A DNA stretch of 64,000 nucleotides. It comes from Janibacter indicus. Its GTDB lineage: Bacteria > Actinomycetota > Actinomycetes > Actinomycetales > Dermatophilaceae. Location of the stretch: positions 62,001 to 126,000 of the forward strand of contig NZ_FWXN01000003.1 of the NCBI RefSeq assembly GCF_900176385.1. The letters are read 5' to 3'. Both the position numbers and the translations under genes were made by a program. Shown here in pieces: positions 46,750 to 55,129 of this stretch. The first letter of the stretch is position 1; every line of letters begins with the position of its first letter. The notes below the pieces were generated by a model. That model did not search any database and was not told the origin of the DNA. It saw nothing but the letters and a program-made list of their open reading frames with translations.

Positions 46750-47385
46750 ATGGAGTACACGCAGCACCTCGCCGACCTGCGAGCCCGGCAGGAGCGGGTG
46801 CGCCCGGCCGACACGCCCCGCGAGGTGGTCCACCCCCTCGGTGACCTGACGGTGCCCGAGTACGTCGACCGGTGGGCGGTCGAGCAGCCGGACCACCACG
46901 CCGTGGTCATGGGGGAGGAAGTGCTCACCTATGCCGACGTCGCCGCGCTGCATGCGCGGTGGGCCGGGTGGCTGCGGACGAAGGGGGTGACTCCCGGCGA
47001 GCGCGTCGGCGTCCACCTGGGCAACTCGACGCAGTTCGTCCTCGCCTTCCTCGGCACCCTGCGCGCCGGGTGCGTCCACGTCCCGGTCAACCCGATGTTC
47101 CAGCACGCCGAGCTCGTCCACGAGCTCACCGACAGCGGCGCGAGCGTCGTCGTCACCCACCCGAGCCTCGCCGAGCGGCTGCTGCCGGCAGCGGCGCAGG
47201 CCGGGGTGACGACGGTCGTCGTCGTGGGAGGCGAGGTGGGCTCCCTTCGTCATGCGGGGGTCGACGTCGTGGCCTGGGAGGACGCCCTGGCCGCGGACCC
47301 GCTCGTCGCGCCGGCCACGGACCTCGACGTGCTCGCCGCCCTCAACTACACCGGGGGCACGACCGGCCTGCCCAAGGGGTGCGAG
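46750..47385 (+). pseudogene. acyl-CoA synthetase (AMP-forming), 5' part, split by an IS3-type insertion
   Basis: The first 212 codons of an ANL-family ligase, starting with MEYTQHLADLRARQERVRPAD and reaching the P-loop NYTGGTTGLPKGCE, where an insertion sequence begins. The remainder resumes at 48721. Removing the element and one copy of the 4-bp CGAG duplication restores an unbroken 553-residue frame (GCE joined to HTQRHMVYT). The upstream carboxylase is 15 bases away with AAGGAG between. The gene is inactive unless the short N-terminal fragment has another role. Confidence 0.9.
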
Positions 47386-47394
47386 TGTCCCGCA

Positions 47395-48343
47395 TCAAGG
47401 AGTTGGCAGGATTTCCTTGTTCTGAAAGTTGGGGATGCTCGGGTCGTCCAGGCCCAGGTGCACCTCCTTGGGCCGGTTCCAGGCGATGGCCTCTTGCGGT
47501 CGCAGTTCGTTGTACTCGATGCGGTAGTCCTCGGCGTGCTCGGCGAGCATGACGGCGTCGTCGATCTCGTCGATGAAGAGCCGCTCATACTTCAGCGTCC
47601 CGAACCCACGTTCGCGTGATCCGTTCTGCCCCGGCGACTTCACGCGGGTGCGGACGTGCGCCAGCTCGGGATGGAGCTCGATGAACGCCTCGAACCGGAA
47701 CGATCGGAACGGACCGCCGTTGTCGGTGACGATCGTGACCACCGGCAGCACCTCACCGCTGTGCTCATCGACCGGGCAGTCATCGATCATCGGATGCCCG
47801 AAGAGCTCCTCGTTCTCGCAGCGCGAGCTCGACCGCATCGATCGCGTCGTGCTGATTCGCTGTCGGCGACACATGGAATCGGTGCTCGTACTTGGACCAG
47901 TAGTCCCGGCACCCCGCGATCCGCCACGTCCCACCCGTGGTGGTCTCGAACTCGCTGAAGTCCAGCTGCCAGACCTGGTTCGGGCCAGTCGGCTCCTTGG
48001 CGAACGCGGCCTTGCGACGTTCGGCCAGCTTGCGGCGTTCCCGCTGATACTCATCGGGCAGGATCAGGCCCTCGTCGCGCAGGATCCGCAGCACGGTCGC
48101 CTCGGACACGACATGGCCGTCGTGGCGGACCAACGCCCAGATCTTGCGATGACCCCACGCCGGATGAGCAGACGCATGCACCAGCACTCGGTCCCGCGCA
48201 GCACCGCGGGCCGGCCGCGGCCACGGACCACGCGCAGGAAGGCCACGGTCGGCCTTGGCCTGCCACCGCCGCCAGGTCCGTTCCGGGATGTCGAACCTCC
48301 TGCACCACCTCGCGGTCGACATCCCAGACTCTTGTCTGATCAC
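47395..48343 (-). pseudogene. IS3-type transposase OrfB (DDE integrase), frameshifted
   Basis: The reading starts at GTG 48343, overlapping orfA by four bases, and runs RQESGMSTARWCRRFDIPERTW, then GHRKIWALVRHDGH and VWQLDFSEFE (first catalytic Asp). Near 47800-47820 the frame shifts; in the other frame it continues ENEELFGHPMIDDC, VTIVTDNGGPFRSF (second Asp) and GQNGSRERGFGTLKYERL (catalytic Glu) to the stop at 47395. All three DDE residues are present but in two frames, so no single protein holds them. Confidence 0.85.
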
Positions 48344-48657
48344 CTCGAGGTCCTCAAAGGGCCCAACCGGCCCTCGGCGCCCTTCTTCCAGACCCGGATC
48401 TCGACCGCCGCCTCGCCCAGGGCTTGCGTCAGATCCTCGACCTGCGCTTCCAGCAGCTCCTCACGCGTCGACGGGCCGGACCGGCCCACCGCCAGAGCGG
48501 TCTTCCCCGCTTCGAGGAAGTCAGCCTTCCACCGCCCGATCGACTGCTCGCTGACCTTCTCCCGCCGAGCAGCCTCAGCGATCGACATCTCCCCAGCCAG
48601 CACACTCAACACGATCCGAGTCTTCCGCTCGGCCGGGATCACAGGGGGTCTACCCAT
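48340..48657 (-). CDS. IS3-type transposase OrfA (helix-turn-helix)
   Basis: A 105-residue protein starting at ATG 48657 with GGAGAG eight bases upstream. It begins MGRPPVIPAERKTRIVLSVL and carries an HTH, GEMSIAEAARREKVSEQSIGRWKADFLEAG, followed by a leucine-rich TREELLEAQVEDLTQALGEAAVEIRVWKK that likely dimerises. It is the DNA-recognition partner of OrfB and appears intact. Confidence 0.85.
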   Translation of the reverse strand: MGRPPVIPAERKTRIVLSVLAGEMSIAEAARREKVSEQSIGRWKADFLEAGKTALAVGRSGPSTREELLEAQVEDLTQALGEAAVEIRVWKKGAEGRLGPLRTSR

Positions 48658-48720
48658 GTTCAGACTCTCCTTCAAGACCTACATAACGGCCCTGCCACAA
48701 AGTCTGACGCGCGACACGAG

Positions 48721-49746
48721 CACACCCAGCGGCACATGGTCTACACGGCGGTGAGCGGCGCCGGGGCCAATGCGCTGGGGCGCGAAGTGGTCTCGCTGTG
48801 CTTCGTCCCCGTCTTCTGGATCGCCGGCGAGGACCTGGGCATCCTCATCCCGCTCGTCATGGGCGGCACGAGCGTCCTGCTCTCGCGGTGGGACGCGGCG
48901 ACGGTCGTCGACCTCGTCGAGCGCCACGGCGTGACGACGACCGCGGCGACGGTCGAGAGCTACCTGGCGATCCTCGACCTGCCCGACATCGCCGACCGTG
49001 ACCTTTCGAGCTTCACCTCGCCGATGGCGATGTCCTTCATCCGCAAGCTCACGCCGGAGGTGCGCCGCCGGTGGGCGGAGGTCGTCGGTGGGCACTCGGT
49101 GCTGCGCGAGGGGTCCTACGGACTCACCGAGAGCCACACCATCGACGTCGTGCCGCACGGCTTCCAGGTCGACGACCACGACCTGAAGACGACGCCCGTC
49201 TTCTGCGGGCTGCCCGTCCCCGGCACCGACGTCCTCGTCGTCGACCCCGTGACCGCCGAGCCGATGTCGCTGGGCGAGCCCGGCGAGATCATCCTGCGCA
49301 GCCCCTCGATCACGACCGGCTACTGGCGCAACCCCGAGGCGACGGCGCGACAGCTGCGCGACGGCTGGCTGCACACGGGGGACACCGGTTACCTCGACGA
49401 CGACGGCTGCCTGCACTACCTGGCCCGGGCCAAGGACATGATCAAGGTGAGCGGCATGAGCGTCTTCCCGGCCGAGGTCGAGACCCTGCTCGTCGACCAC
49501 CCCGATGTCGCCACGGTCGCCGTGGTGCCGGCACCGGATCCCGAGACCGGCGAGCGCCCGGTGGCCTTCGTGACCGCGTCGGGTGCGAGCGGGCCCGAGA
49601 TCGAGGAGTGGGCGCGCGGGCGGATGGCCACCTACAAGGTCCCGCTCGTCGAGGTGCTCGACGCCTTCCCGCTCACCGACACCGGCAAGATCCGCAAGGG
49701 CGAGCTGCTCGAGCGGGCCGGCGAGGTCGTCGCGGCCCGGGGGTGA
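48721..49746 (+). pseudogene. acyl-CoA synthetase (AMP-forming), 3' part
   Basis: Continuation of the gene begun at 46750: HTQRHMVYTAVSGAGANALG, then REGSYGLTESHTID (A5), PGEIILRSPSITTGYWRNPEATARQL, HTGDTGYLDDDGCLHYLARAKDMIKVSGMSVFPAEVE (A7-A8) and the catalytic-lysine end LTDTGKIRKGEL. The 342 codons are in frame with the 5' part once the element is removed. No frameshift or stop is seen, so inactivation by the insertion looks recent. Confidence 0.88.
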
Positions 49747-49787
49747 CCCCCTTCGTCCCACGGGCCGACCGCTGACCGATGTGACCC

Positions 49788-49835
49788 TTGACACGACTTG
49801 AATCCAAGTTCAATATGAATGTGAATCATCCTTCA
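49788..49835 (+). promoter_or_regulatory. promoter with two TGAA-N6-TTCA operators, upstream of the MFS pseudogene
   Basis: TTGACA (49788-49793) and CAATAT (49811-49816) are 17 bases apart. TGAATCCAAGTTCA (49799-49812) fills the spacer, and a second copy, TGAATCATCCTTCA (49822-49835), lies 23 bp downstream. An operator between -35 and -10 is the classic layout for repression. Confidence 0.65.
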
Positions 49836-49850
49836 GATACAGGAGTTCAC

Positions 49851-51199
49851 ATGACATCACCGACAACGGCGTCGGACGCGGTGCACGCGCGAGCCACCCG
49901 CAAGGCCTTCGTGCGGTTGGTCCCGCTGCTCATGGCGGCCTACTTCATGGCTTCGTCGATCGGACCAACGTCGGCCTGGCGAAGTCCTCGCTCGAGGTCG
50001 ACGCCGGCATCGACGCCGCGGCCTACGGGCTCGGGGCCGGGCTGTTCTTCCTCACCTACGCGGCCTTCGAGGTGCCGAGCAACCTGATCCTCCACCGGAT
50101 CGGCGCGAAGGTCTGGATCGGCCGGATCGCCGTCACCTGGGGCCTGATCACCATGGCGATGATGTTCATCTCCAGCCCGGCGATCTTCTACGTCCTGCGT
50201 CTGCTGCTCGGTGCGGCCGAGGCCGGCCTCTACCCCGGGATCATGTACCTCATCACGACGTGGTTCGTGCAGAAGGACCGCGCCAAGGCGGTCAGCTTCA
50301 TCCTGCTCGCGGGGTCGATCGCCTTCATCGTCGCCAACCCCATCGGCGGCGCACTGATGAAGATGGACGGCGTCGGAGGCCTGCACGGCTGGCAGTGGCT
50401 CTTCGTCCTCGAGGGCATCCCGACGGTCCTGCTCGGCATCCTCATCTTCCTCGTCCTGCCCAACTCGCCGAGCCGGGCGAGGTGGCTGAGCGACGACGAG
50501 GCGAGCGAGCTGACCCGGCGCGCGGTCGGCGAGGAGGCGCACGTCGAGCGGCCCGGGGCGATCGTGCGCAGCGCGATGTCCAAGCCCTTCCTGCTGACGA
50601 TCGCGGCGATCTACTTCATGAACCAGATCGCGACCTACGGCGTGATCTTCTTCGTGCCCTCGATCGTCGAGGCGATGGACGTCACCGACAGCGTGATGAT
50701 CGGCCTGATCTCCGCGGTGGTCGGCATCGGCGCCGTCATCGGTCTGCTCGTCGTGCCGCGCGTCCTGGCGCGCAACCCCGGGACCGAGGTGCGGCTCATC
50801 GGCTACGCGACGGCAGGCGCGATCGTCATGGCCCTGGCCTTCGTCGCGGTCGACAACGGCGTGGCGCAGATGATCATCCTCAGCGCGACGATGCTCTTCA
50901 TCGTAGGCGTCCAGCCGCTCTACTGGTCCACGCTCATGGCGCGGCTCGGGGGAGTGGCGGCAGCAGCGGGCCTGGCCTTCGTCAACACCATCGGCCTCAC
51001 CGGTGGCTTCGTCGGGCCCTACGCCTTCGGCCTCGCGGAGAATGCGACGGGCTCGCCCTCGGCCGGCCTGTGGGTGCTCATCGCGGCGACGACGCTCGGG
51101 CTGCTCTGCGTGCCGCTGCTCAAGGTGCTGCTCGCCACGCACGACGCGAGCCACCCGGTGGTCGACCCCGACGAGGACGTCGCGCCCGTCGCGGTCTGA
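49851..51199 (+). pseudogene. MFS transporter of the anion:cation symporter type, frameshifted
   Basis: The gene starts at ATG 49851 (CAGGAG upstream) as MTSPTTASDAVHARATRKAFVRLVPLLMAAYFMA. Near 49950 one base is missing: restoring a C gives FVDRTNVGLAKSSLEVDAGID, the helix 1-2 signature of the ACS (MhpT/phthalate permease-like) family. The rest is intact from FEVPSNLILHRIGAKVWIGRI through eleven helices to LKVLLATHDASHPV. This family imports carboxylates, which fits a catabolic regulon. Whether the slip is biological or an assembly error cannot be told here. Confidence 0.85.
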
Positions 51200-51207
51200 C
51201 CCGCACG

Positions 51208-51253
51208 ACGCGCGACGGCCGGCCGCCCCGTGGGGTGGCCGGCCGTCGCGCGT
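51208..51253 (+). terminator. strong hairpin after the MFS gene
   Basis: Two 22-base arms (51208-51229 and 51232-51253) pair along their length with a single G-T wobble. It begins nine bases after the MFS stop. The stem is long enough to act as a terminator without a T-run. Confidence 0.75.
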
Positions 51254-51323
51254 GGCGTCGTCAGCGGTAGTTCGTGTATCGATAGATCAGCAGGTCAGCG
51301 CCGGATCATCCCCGCTGGTGTGT

Positions 51324-51555
51324 TCACAGTGTGTTCTCGCTCGGTGAGCGACCCGAGATCAGGGCGTCAGCGACGGCCCGCAGGCGCTGATCGGTGTCCG
51401 GGATCAGGTGCCCGTAGGTTCGCAGGCAGACCTCGACGGAGTGGCCTAGAGAGGCCGCGACCACGTTCACCGGGACCCCGGCCGCGATCTGGTGAGACGC
51501 GTACGCGTGCCGCAGCTCGTGCCAGCCTCGACCGCGAGCCGTGGAAACCCCGGCA
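51324..51555 (-). pseudogene. tyrosine recombinase (integrase) C-terminal fragment
   Basis: Only the last 70 or so residues survive. They include the box II GRGWHELRHAYASHQIAAGV (Arg and His of the active site), VVAASLGHS and the nucleophile Tyr in LRTYGHLIPD. The fragment is fused at about 51555 to the broken end of an IS3 orfB; upstream of that point the integrase sequence is gone. It indicates a former phage or integrative element at this site. Confidence 0.75.
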
Positions 51556-52033
51556 TCACGAAGGCGACGTACACGAAACCGGTCCACGTCGCGACGTAGG
51601 TAATGTCAGCGACCCACCGCTGATCCGGGGCTGCCGCCGTGAAGTCACGCTCGAGGCGGTCCCGCGGCTCAGCCGCCAAGGGGTGCGGGTCGAGTCGTGC
51701 GAGTCGAGCGAGCGTTGGGCACCCCGGACAGGCCCAGCGCGCGCATCCGGCGCTCAACGGTGCACCGAGCGACCGGATCGTCTGGATGGGCCCGGTTCAT
51801 CGCCTTCCACATCTTCCGCGTCCCGTACACGCCCATGTTCTCCTCGTGCAGCGCGGCTAGGCGTTCGTCGATGACGGCCTCACGTACCGCCCTGGCCGAG
51901 GGCGGTCGTACCTTGCGGGCGTAGTACGAACTCGGGGCGATCTGGACCCCGGCCTCGGCCAAGGTGGTGCAGATCGGCTCGACCCCGTGCTCGTCGCGGT
52001 GATCGTCGATGAACGCATCGAGGTCCTTCAGCG
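51556..52033 (-). pseudogene. IS3-group transposase OrfB, truncated and frameshifted
   Basis: Reads LKDLDAFIDDHRDEHGVEPICTTLAEAGVQIAPSSYYARK, then YGTRKMWKAMNRAH and RRMRALGLSGV. Near 51680 an apparent extra base in a C-run shifts the frame; the other frame continues LAAEPRDRLERDFTAAAPDQRWVADITYV, with only the first catalytic Asp. The protein ends at the junction with the integrase fragment. It would normally be made by frameshifting from orfA. Confidence 0.75.
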
Positions 52034-52348
52034 GCGGTCGAGCTCCGCCTGCGCGAAATACGCACTCGCCTGCCGAAGAATCGTGTTCGCTCTGCGCAGC
52101 TCGCGGTTCTCCTTCTCCAGCTCAGCCATCCGCGCGGCGTCACTGCTGGTCCTGCCCGCGACCTCACCGTCATCGACGCGCTCGGAGCGGACCCAGTTAC
52201 GCAGGGTGTCGCCGTTGATCCCTAGCTGCTCACCCACGAGCCGGCAGGCACGAGAGACCGGTAGCGCGGGCTCATCAGCAATCCGGTCGCGCACCAGCCT
52301 CACAGCTCGCTGGCGAATCTCATCGGGATACTTCCTCGGTGCAGGCAT
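52028..52348 (-). CDS. IS3-group transposase OrfA
   Basis: A 106-residue HTH protein: MPAPRKYPDEIRQRAVRLV, then SRACRLVGEQLGINGDTLRNWVRSE (helix-turn-helix) and a leucine zipper-like MAELEKENRELRRANTILRQASAYFAQAEL, the standard OrfA ending. GGAGGATGGAGTC precedes the ATG. It is intact but has no functional OrfB partner here. Confidence 0.82.
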   Translation of the reverse strand: MPAPRKYPDEIRQRAVRLVRDRIADEPALPVSRACRLVGEQLGINGDTLRNWVRSERVDDGEVAGRTSSDAARMAELEKENRELRRANTILRQASAYFAQAELDRR

Positions 52349-52462
52349 GACTCCATCCTCCTGGGGAGATCAAGCCCTCCACCCTTCCCGGGGCGATCCA
52401 ACCCGCCTGTCCGCAGCACTGCTCGACCCCACCGCCTGACCATCTGATCCAAGGAGAGACCC

Positions 52463-53329
52463 ATGACCACACCCGAGTCCGAGTTCGTCGGCTACGAGCA
52501 GGACGGACCGGTGGTGACCATCACCTTCAACCGGCCGGACCGGATGAACGCCATCGGATCCGTGATGCACGGCGAGCTCGTCGACGCCTGGGACCGCTTC
52601 CGGGTGGACGACTCAGCGCTCGTCGCCGTGCTCACCGGCGCCGGCGACGAGGCCTTCTGCGCCGGCGGCGACCTCAAGAGCGTGCAAGAGGGCAACCCGC
52701 CGCACCCGACCACGCCGGAGGGTCAGGCCCGGCACGCCCGTGGCGAGGCCCCCGGGGTGCTGGGCCCGTCGCGCTGGACGGACATCTACAAGCCGACGAT
52801 CGCAGCGATCAACGGCGTCGCCTACGCCGGCGGGCTGGAGTGGGCCTGCTGGACGGACATGGCGATCGCCGACGCCCACGCGACCTTCGGGGTGACCTGC
52901 CGCCGGTGGAAAATCGGGCTCGCCGACGGCGGGACCCAGCGCCTGCCGCGCATCCTCGGCTGGCGCCGGGCGATGGAACTCATCATCACCGGGCGGGTCA
53001 TCGACGCCGATGAGGCCCTGCGGATCGGGCTCGTCAACGAGATCACCCCGAGCGGGCAGGCGCTGACGCGGGCCCGCGAGCTCGCGCACCAGATCGCCGC
53101 CCTGCCCCAGCCGGCCATCCGTGGCGACAAGGAGGCGCTCATCAAGGGCGCGAACCGCGAGCTGCAGGAGGGTCTGCGGATCGAGGCGGAGATCTACAAC
53201 CGTCTGATCGGCGGCGCCGAGATGGGCGAAGGTCTGCGCCAGTTCAACGAGCGCGACCACCCCGACCGGGTGGCCGGGGAGGCGCGCACGAGCGGGATCG
53301 CCCGGGCCCGGATGGCGAAGGGGGAGTAA
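52463..53329 (+). CDS. enoyl-CoA hydratase/isomerase (crotonase family)
   Basis: A 288-residue crotonase. It has VTITFNRPDRMNAIGSVM, the oxyanion segments DEAFCAGGDLKSV and INGVAYAGGLEWACWTDMAIA, and KIGLADGGTQRLPRILGW where a catalytic Glu is expected; the aspartate in GLADGG resembles isomerase/hydratase variants in hydroxy- or aryl-acid pathways. AAGGAGAG precedes the ATG. It once probably followed the MFS gene directly, now separated by mobile-element debris. Confidence 0.9.
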   Translation: MTTPESEFVGYEQDGPVVTITFNRPDRMNAIGSVMHGELVDAWDRFRVDDSALVAVLTGAGDEAFCAGGDLKSVQEGNPPHPTTPEGQARHARGEAPGVLGPSRWTDIYKPTIAAINGVAYAGGLEWACWTDMAIADAHATFGVTCRRWKIGLADGGTQRLPRILGWRRAMELIITGRVIDADEALRIGLVNEITPSGQALTRARELAHQIAALPQPAIRGDKEALIKGANRELQEGLRIEAEIYNRLIGGAEMGEGLRQFNERDHPDRVAGEARTSGIARARMAKGE

Positions 53330-53356
53330 CCCACCGGACTGGCGGACCCCCCTTCG

Positions 53357-55036
53357 CTACCGGGCGTGGACGTAGCTCCCGGGAGCCTCGACGATGGGCG
53401 GGTGCTCCGCGTCGCCGAGCTCGGTGGGGGCGGGGATCTCCTTGCCGGACCGCTCGGCGAGCCAGCCGGCGTAGTCGGCCCACCACGATCCCTTGACCAT
53501 CTCGGCGGACTCCAGCCACGACTCCGGCTCGGGGGAGACGTCGTCGGAGACCTGGTAGCTGGACTTCGGGTTCGACGGCGGGTTGACCAGGGCGGCGATG
53601 TGACCGTTCGTCGAGAGGACGAAGCGGGTCTTGCCACCGAGGAGCTGGGAGCTGCGATAGCAGTTGACCCACGGGCAGATGTGGTCGGCGGATCCGGCGA
53701 CGACGTAGGAGTCGACCTTGATCATGCTGAGGTCGACCTCGGTGCCGAGGACGGTCATCCCGCGTGGCTGGGCGAGCTTGTTGTTCAGCCCGGCCTCGAC
53801 GAAGTCCTGGTGCAGCTGGGCGCTCATCCGAGTGGCGTCGGCGTTCCAGTAGAGGATGTCGAACTTCGCCGGGCGCTTGCCCTCGAGGTAGTTGTTGACC
53901 CAGTAGTTCCAGATGAGGTCGTTGGGGCGCAGCCAGGCGAAGAGCTCGGAGAGCTGCTTGCCGTCGAGGTAGCCCTTGCGGCGTGAGCGGGCGATCGCGG
54001 CGTGGGCGACGCTCTCGTCGATCATGGCCGAGGGGAGGCCGGCTTTGCTCTGGTCGATCATCGTCACGAGCAGGCTCAGGCTGGCGAGGCGGCCGATCTT
54101 GCCCACCGCGGCCCGGTGCGCCGCGGTGAGGCAGGCCAGCAGCCCGCCGGAGCAGGCGGCGACCCCGTGCGCCTTCTTCTGACCGGTGATGGCCGCGACC
54201 GCGTCGAAGGCCTCGAGGATGGCCTCGGCGTAGGTGTCGATACCCCAGTCCCGGTGCCGGGCCTCGGGGTTGCGCCAGGAGATGACGAAGACCTGCTGGC
54301 CCTGCTGGACGAGGTACTCGATGAGGCTGCGCCCGGGGGCGAGGTCGAGGACGTAGAACTTGTTGATCGTGGGCGGGACGACGAGCAGCGGCACCGCGTG
54401 GACCGTCTCGGTCTGAGGGGCGTACTGGATGAGCTCGAGGACGGAGGTGCGAAGGACCACAGAGCCGGGCGTGACCGCGAGGTCCTTGCCGACGGCGAAG
54501 GCGTCCTCGTCGACCATCGAGGGGATGCGCGGGGAGCTGGACAGCTCCTTGAGGAGGTTGGCCGGGCCCTTGACCATGTTGGCGCCGCCGGAGTCGATGA
54601 CCGCCTTCCACGCGACCGGGGAGATGAAGGGGTTGTTGCTCGGGGCGATCGCGTCGACGAAGTTCGTGACGGCGAAGTCGAGCCGCTGGGAGTCCTCCCA
54701 GCCCATCGGCACGTCGCCCACGATGTCGTTGATCGTCTGCCCGCTCAGCAGGTACGTCTGCACGGTCCGGCGCAGGAGCGGGTTCTGCATCCAGGCCGGG
54801 TCGGCGAAGCGGCGGTCCCGCCGGGCCGGGGCGATCTCGGAGGTGCCGACGGCGATCCGGCCGAGCTCGAGGACGGCCGACCCCACCCGGGCGGCGACCT
54901 TGTCGGGGCGGGTGGACGCCTTCGCCAGGAACCTCAGGCCCGGACCGACGGGGAAGAGCCTCTGCACGACGCCCGTGGATGCCTGGGTGAGCATGTCGTC
55001 CAGCGAACCGGCGGTCTCGGTGGCTTCCCGGGCCAT
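53357..55036 (-). CDS. phaC: class I-type poly(3-hydroxyalkanoate) synthase
   Basis: A 559-residue polymerase that joins R-3-hydroxyacyl-CoA into storage polyester on granule surfaces. The lipase-box-like nucleophile is GVAACSGGLLA (Cys near residue 285); the catalytic Asp is in VAGSADHICPW and the His in STNGHIAALVNPP. The N-terminal PhaC domain (DPAWMQNPLLRRTVQTYLLSG) is present. AAGGAGG precedes ATG 55036. It diverges from the depolymerase-like gene. The MaoC hydratase at 35 kb could supply its R-substrate. Confidence 0.93.
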   Translation of the reverse strand: MAREATETAGSLDDMLTQASTGVVQRLFPVGPGLRFLAKASTRPDKVAARVGSAVLELGRIAVGTSEIAPARRDRRFADPAWMQNPLLRRTVQTYLLSGQTINDIVGDVPMGWEDSQRLDFAVTNFVDAIAPSNNPFISPVAWKAVIDSGGANMVKGPANLLKELSSSPRIPSMVDEDAFAVGKDLAVTPGSVVLRTSVLELIQYAPQTETVHAVPLLVVPPTINKFYVLDLAPGRSLIEYLVQQGQQVFVISWRNPEARHRDWGIDTYAEAILEAFDAVAAITGQKKAHGVAACSGGLLACLTAAHRAAVGKIGRLASLSLLVTMIDQSKAGLPSAMIDESVAHAAIARSRRKGYLDGKQLSELFAWLRPNDLIWNYWVNNYLEGKRPAKFDILYWNADATRMSAQLHQDFVEAGLNNKLAQPRGMTVLGTEVDLSMIKVDSYVVAGSADHICPWVNCYRSSQLLGGKTRFVLSTNGHIAALVNPPSNPKSSYQVSDDVSPEPESWLESAEMVKGSWWADYAGWLAERSGKEIPAPTELGDAEHPPIVEAPGSYVHAR

Positions 55037-55129
55037 GGGTCCTCCTTGTGCGGGGGCACATCGTCGTGCCAGCGGGTCAAGGCCATCACACGGGTGCCCC
55101 GATGACAAGACGCGTCCTATCCTGCGGGA

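Larger units (their letters stand above)
47386..48716 (-). mobile_element. IS3-family-type insertion sequence, 1331 bp
   Basis: Ends begin TGTCCCGCATCA (left) and, inverted, TGTCGCGCGTCA (right); both reach TGGCAGG about 19-26 bases in, giving imperfect terminal inverted repeats. A CGAG duplication (47382-47385 and 48717-48720) flanks it. It carries an orfA (HTH) and a DDE-type orfB on the minus strand. orfB is broken by an internal frameshift, so the copy is probably dead unless the slip is a sequencing error. Base composition is lower in GC than the host gene. Confidence 0.88.
51555..52400 (-). mobile_element. truncated IS3-family element (IS3 group), about 845 bp
   Basis: The intact end, read on the minus strand, begins TGGATCGCCCCGGG at 52400, matching typical IS3-group termini. 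It carries a complete orfA and a partial, frameshifted orfB. The distal half, including the second inverted repeat and the catalytic Asp/Glu after VADITYVATWTGFVYVAFV, was lost where the sequence joins the integrase fragment. It lies between the MFS pseudogene and a crotonase gene. Confidence 0.75.
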
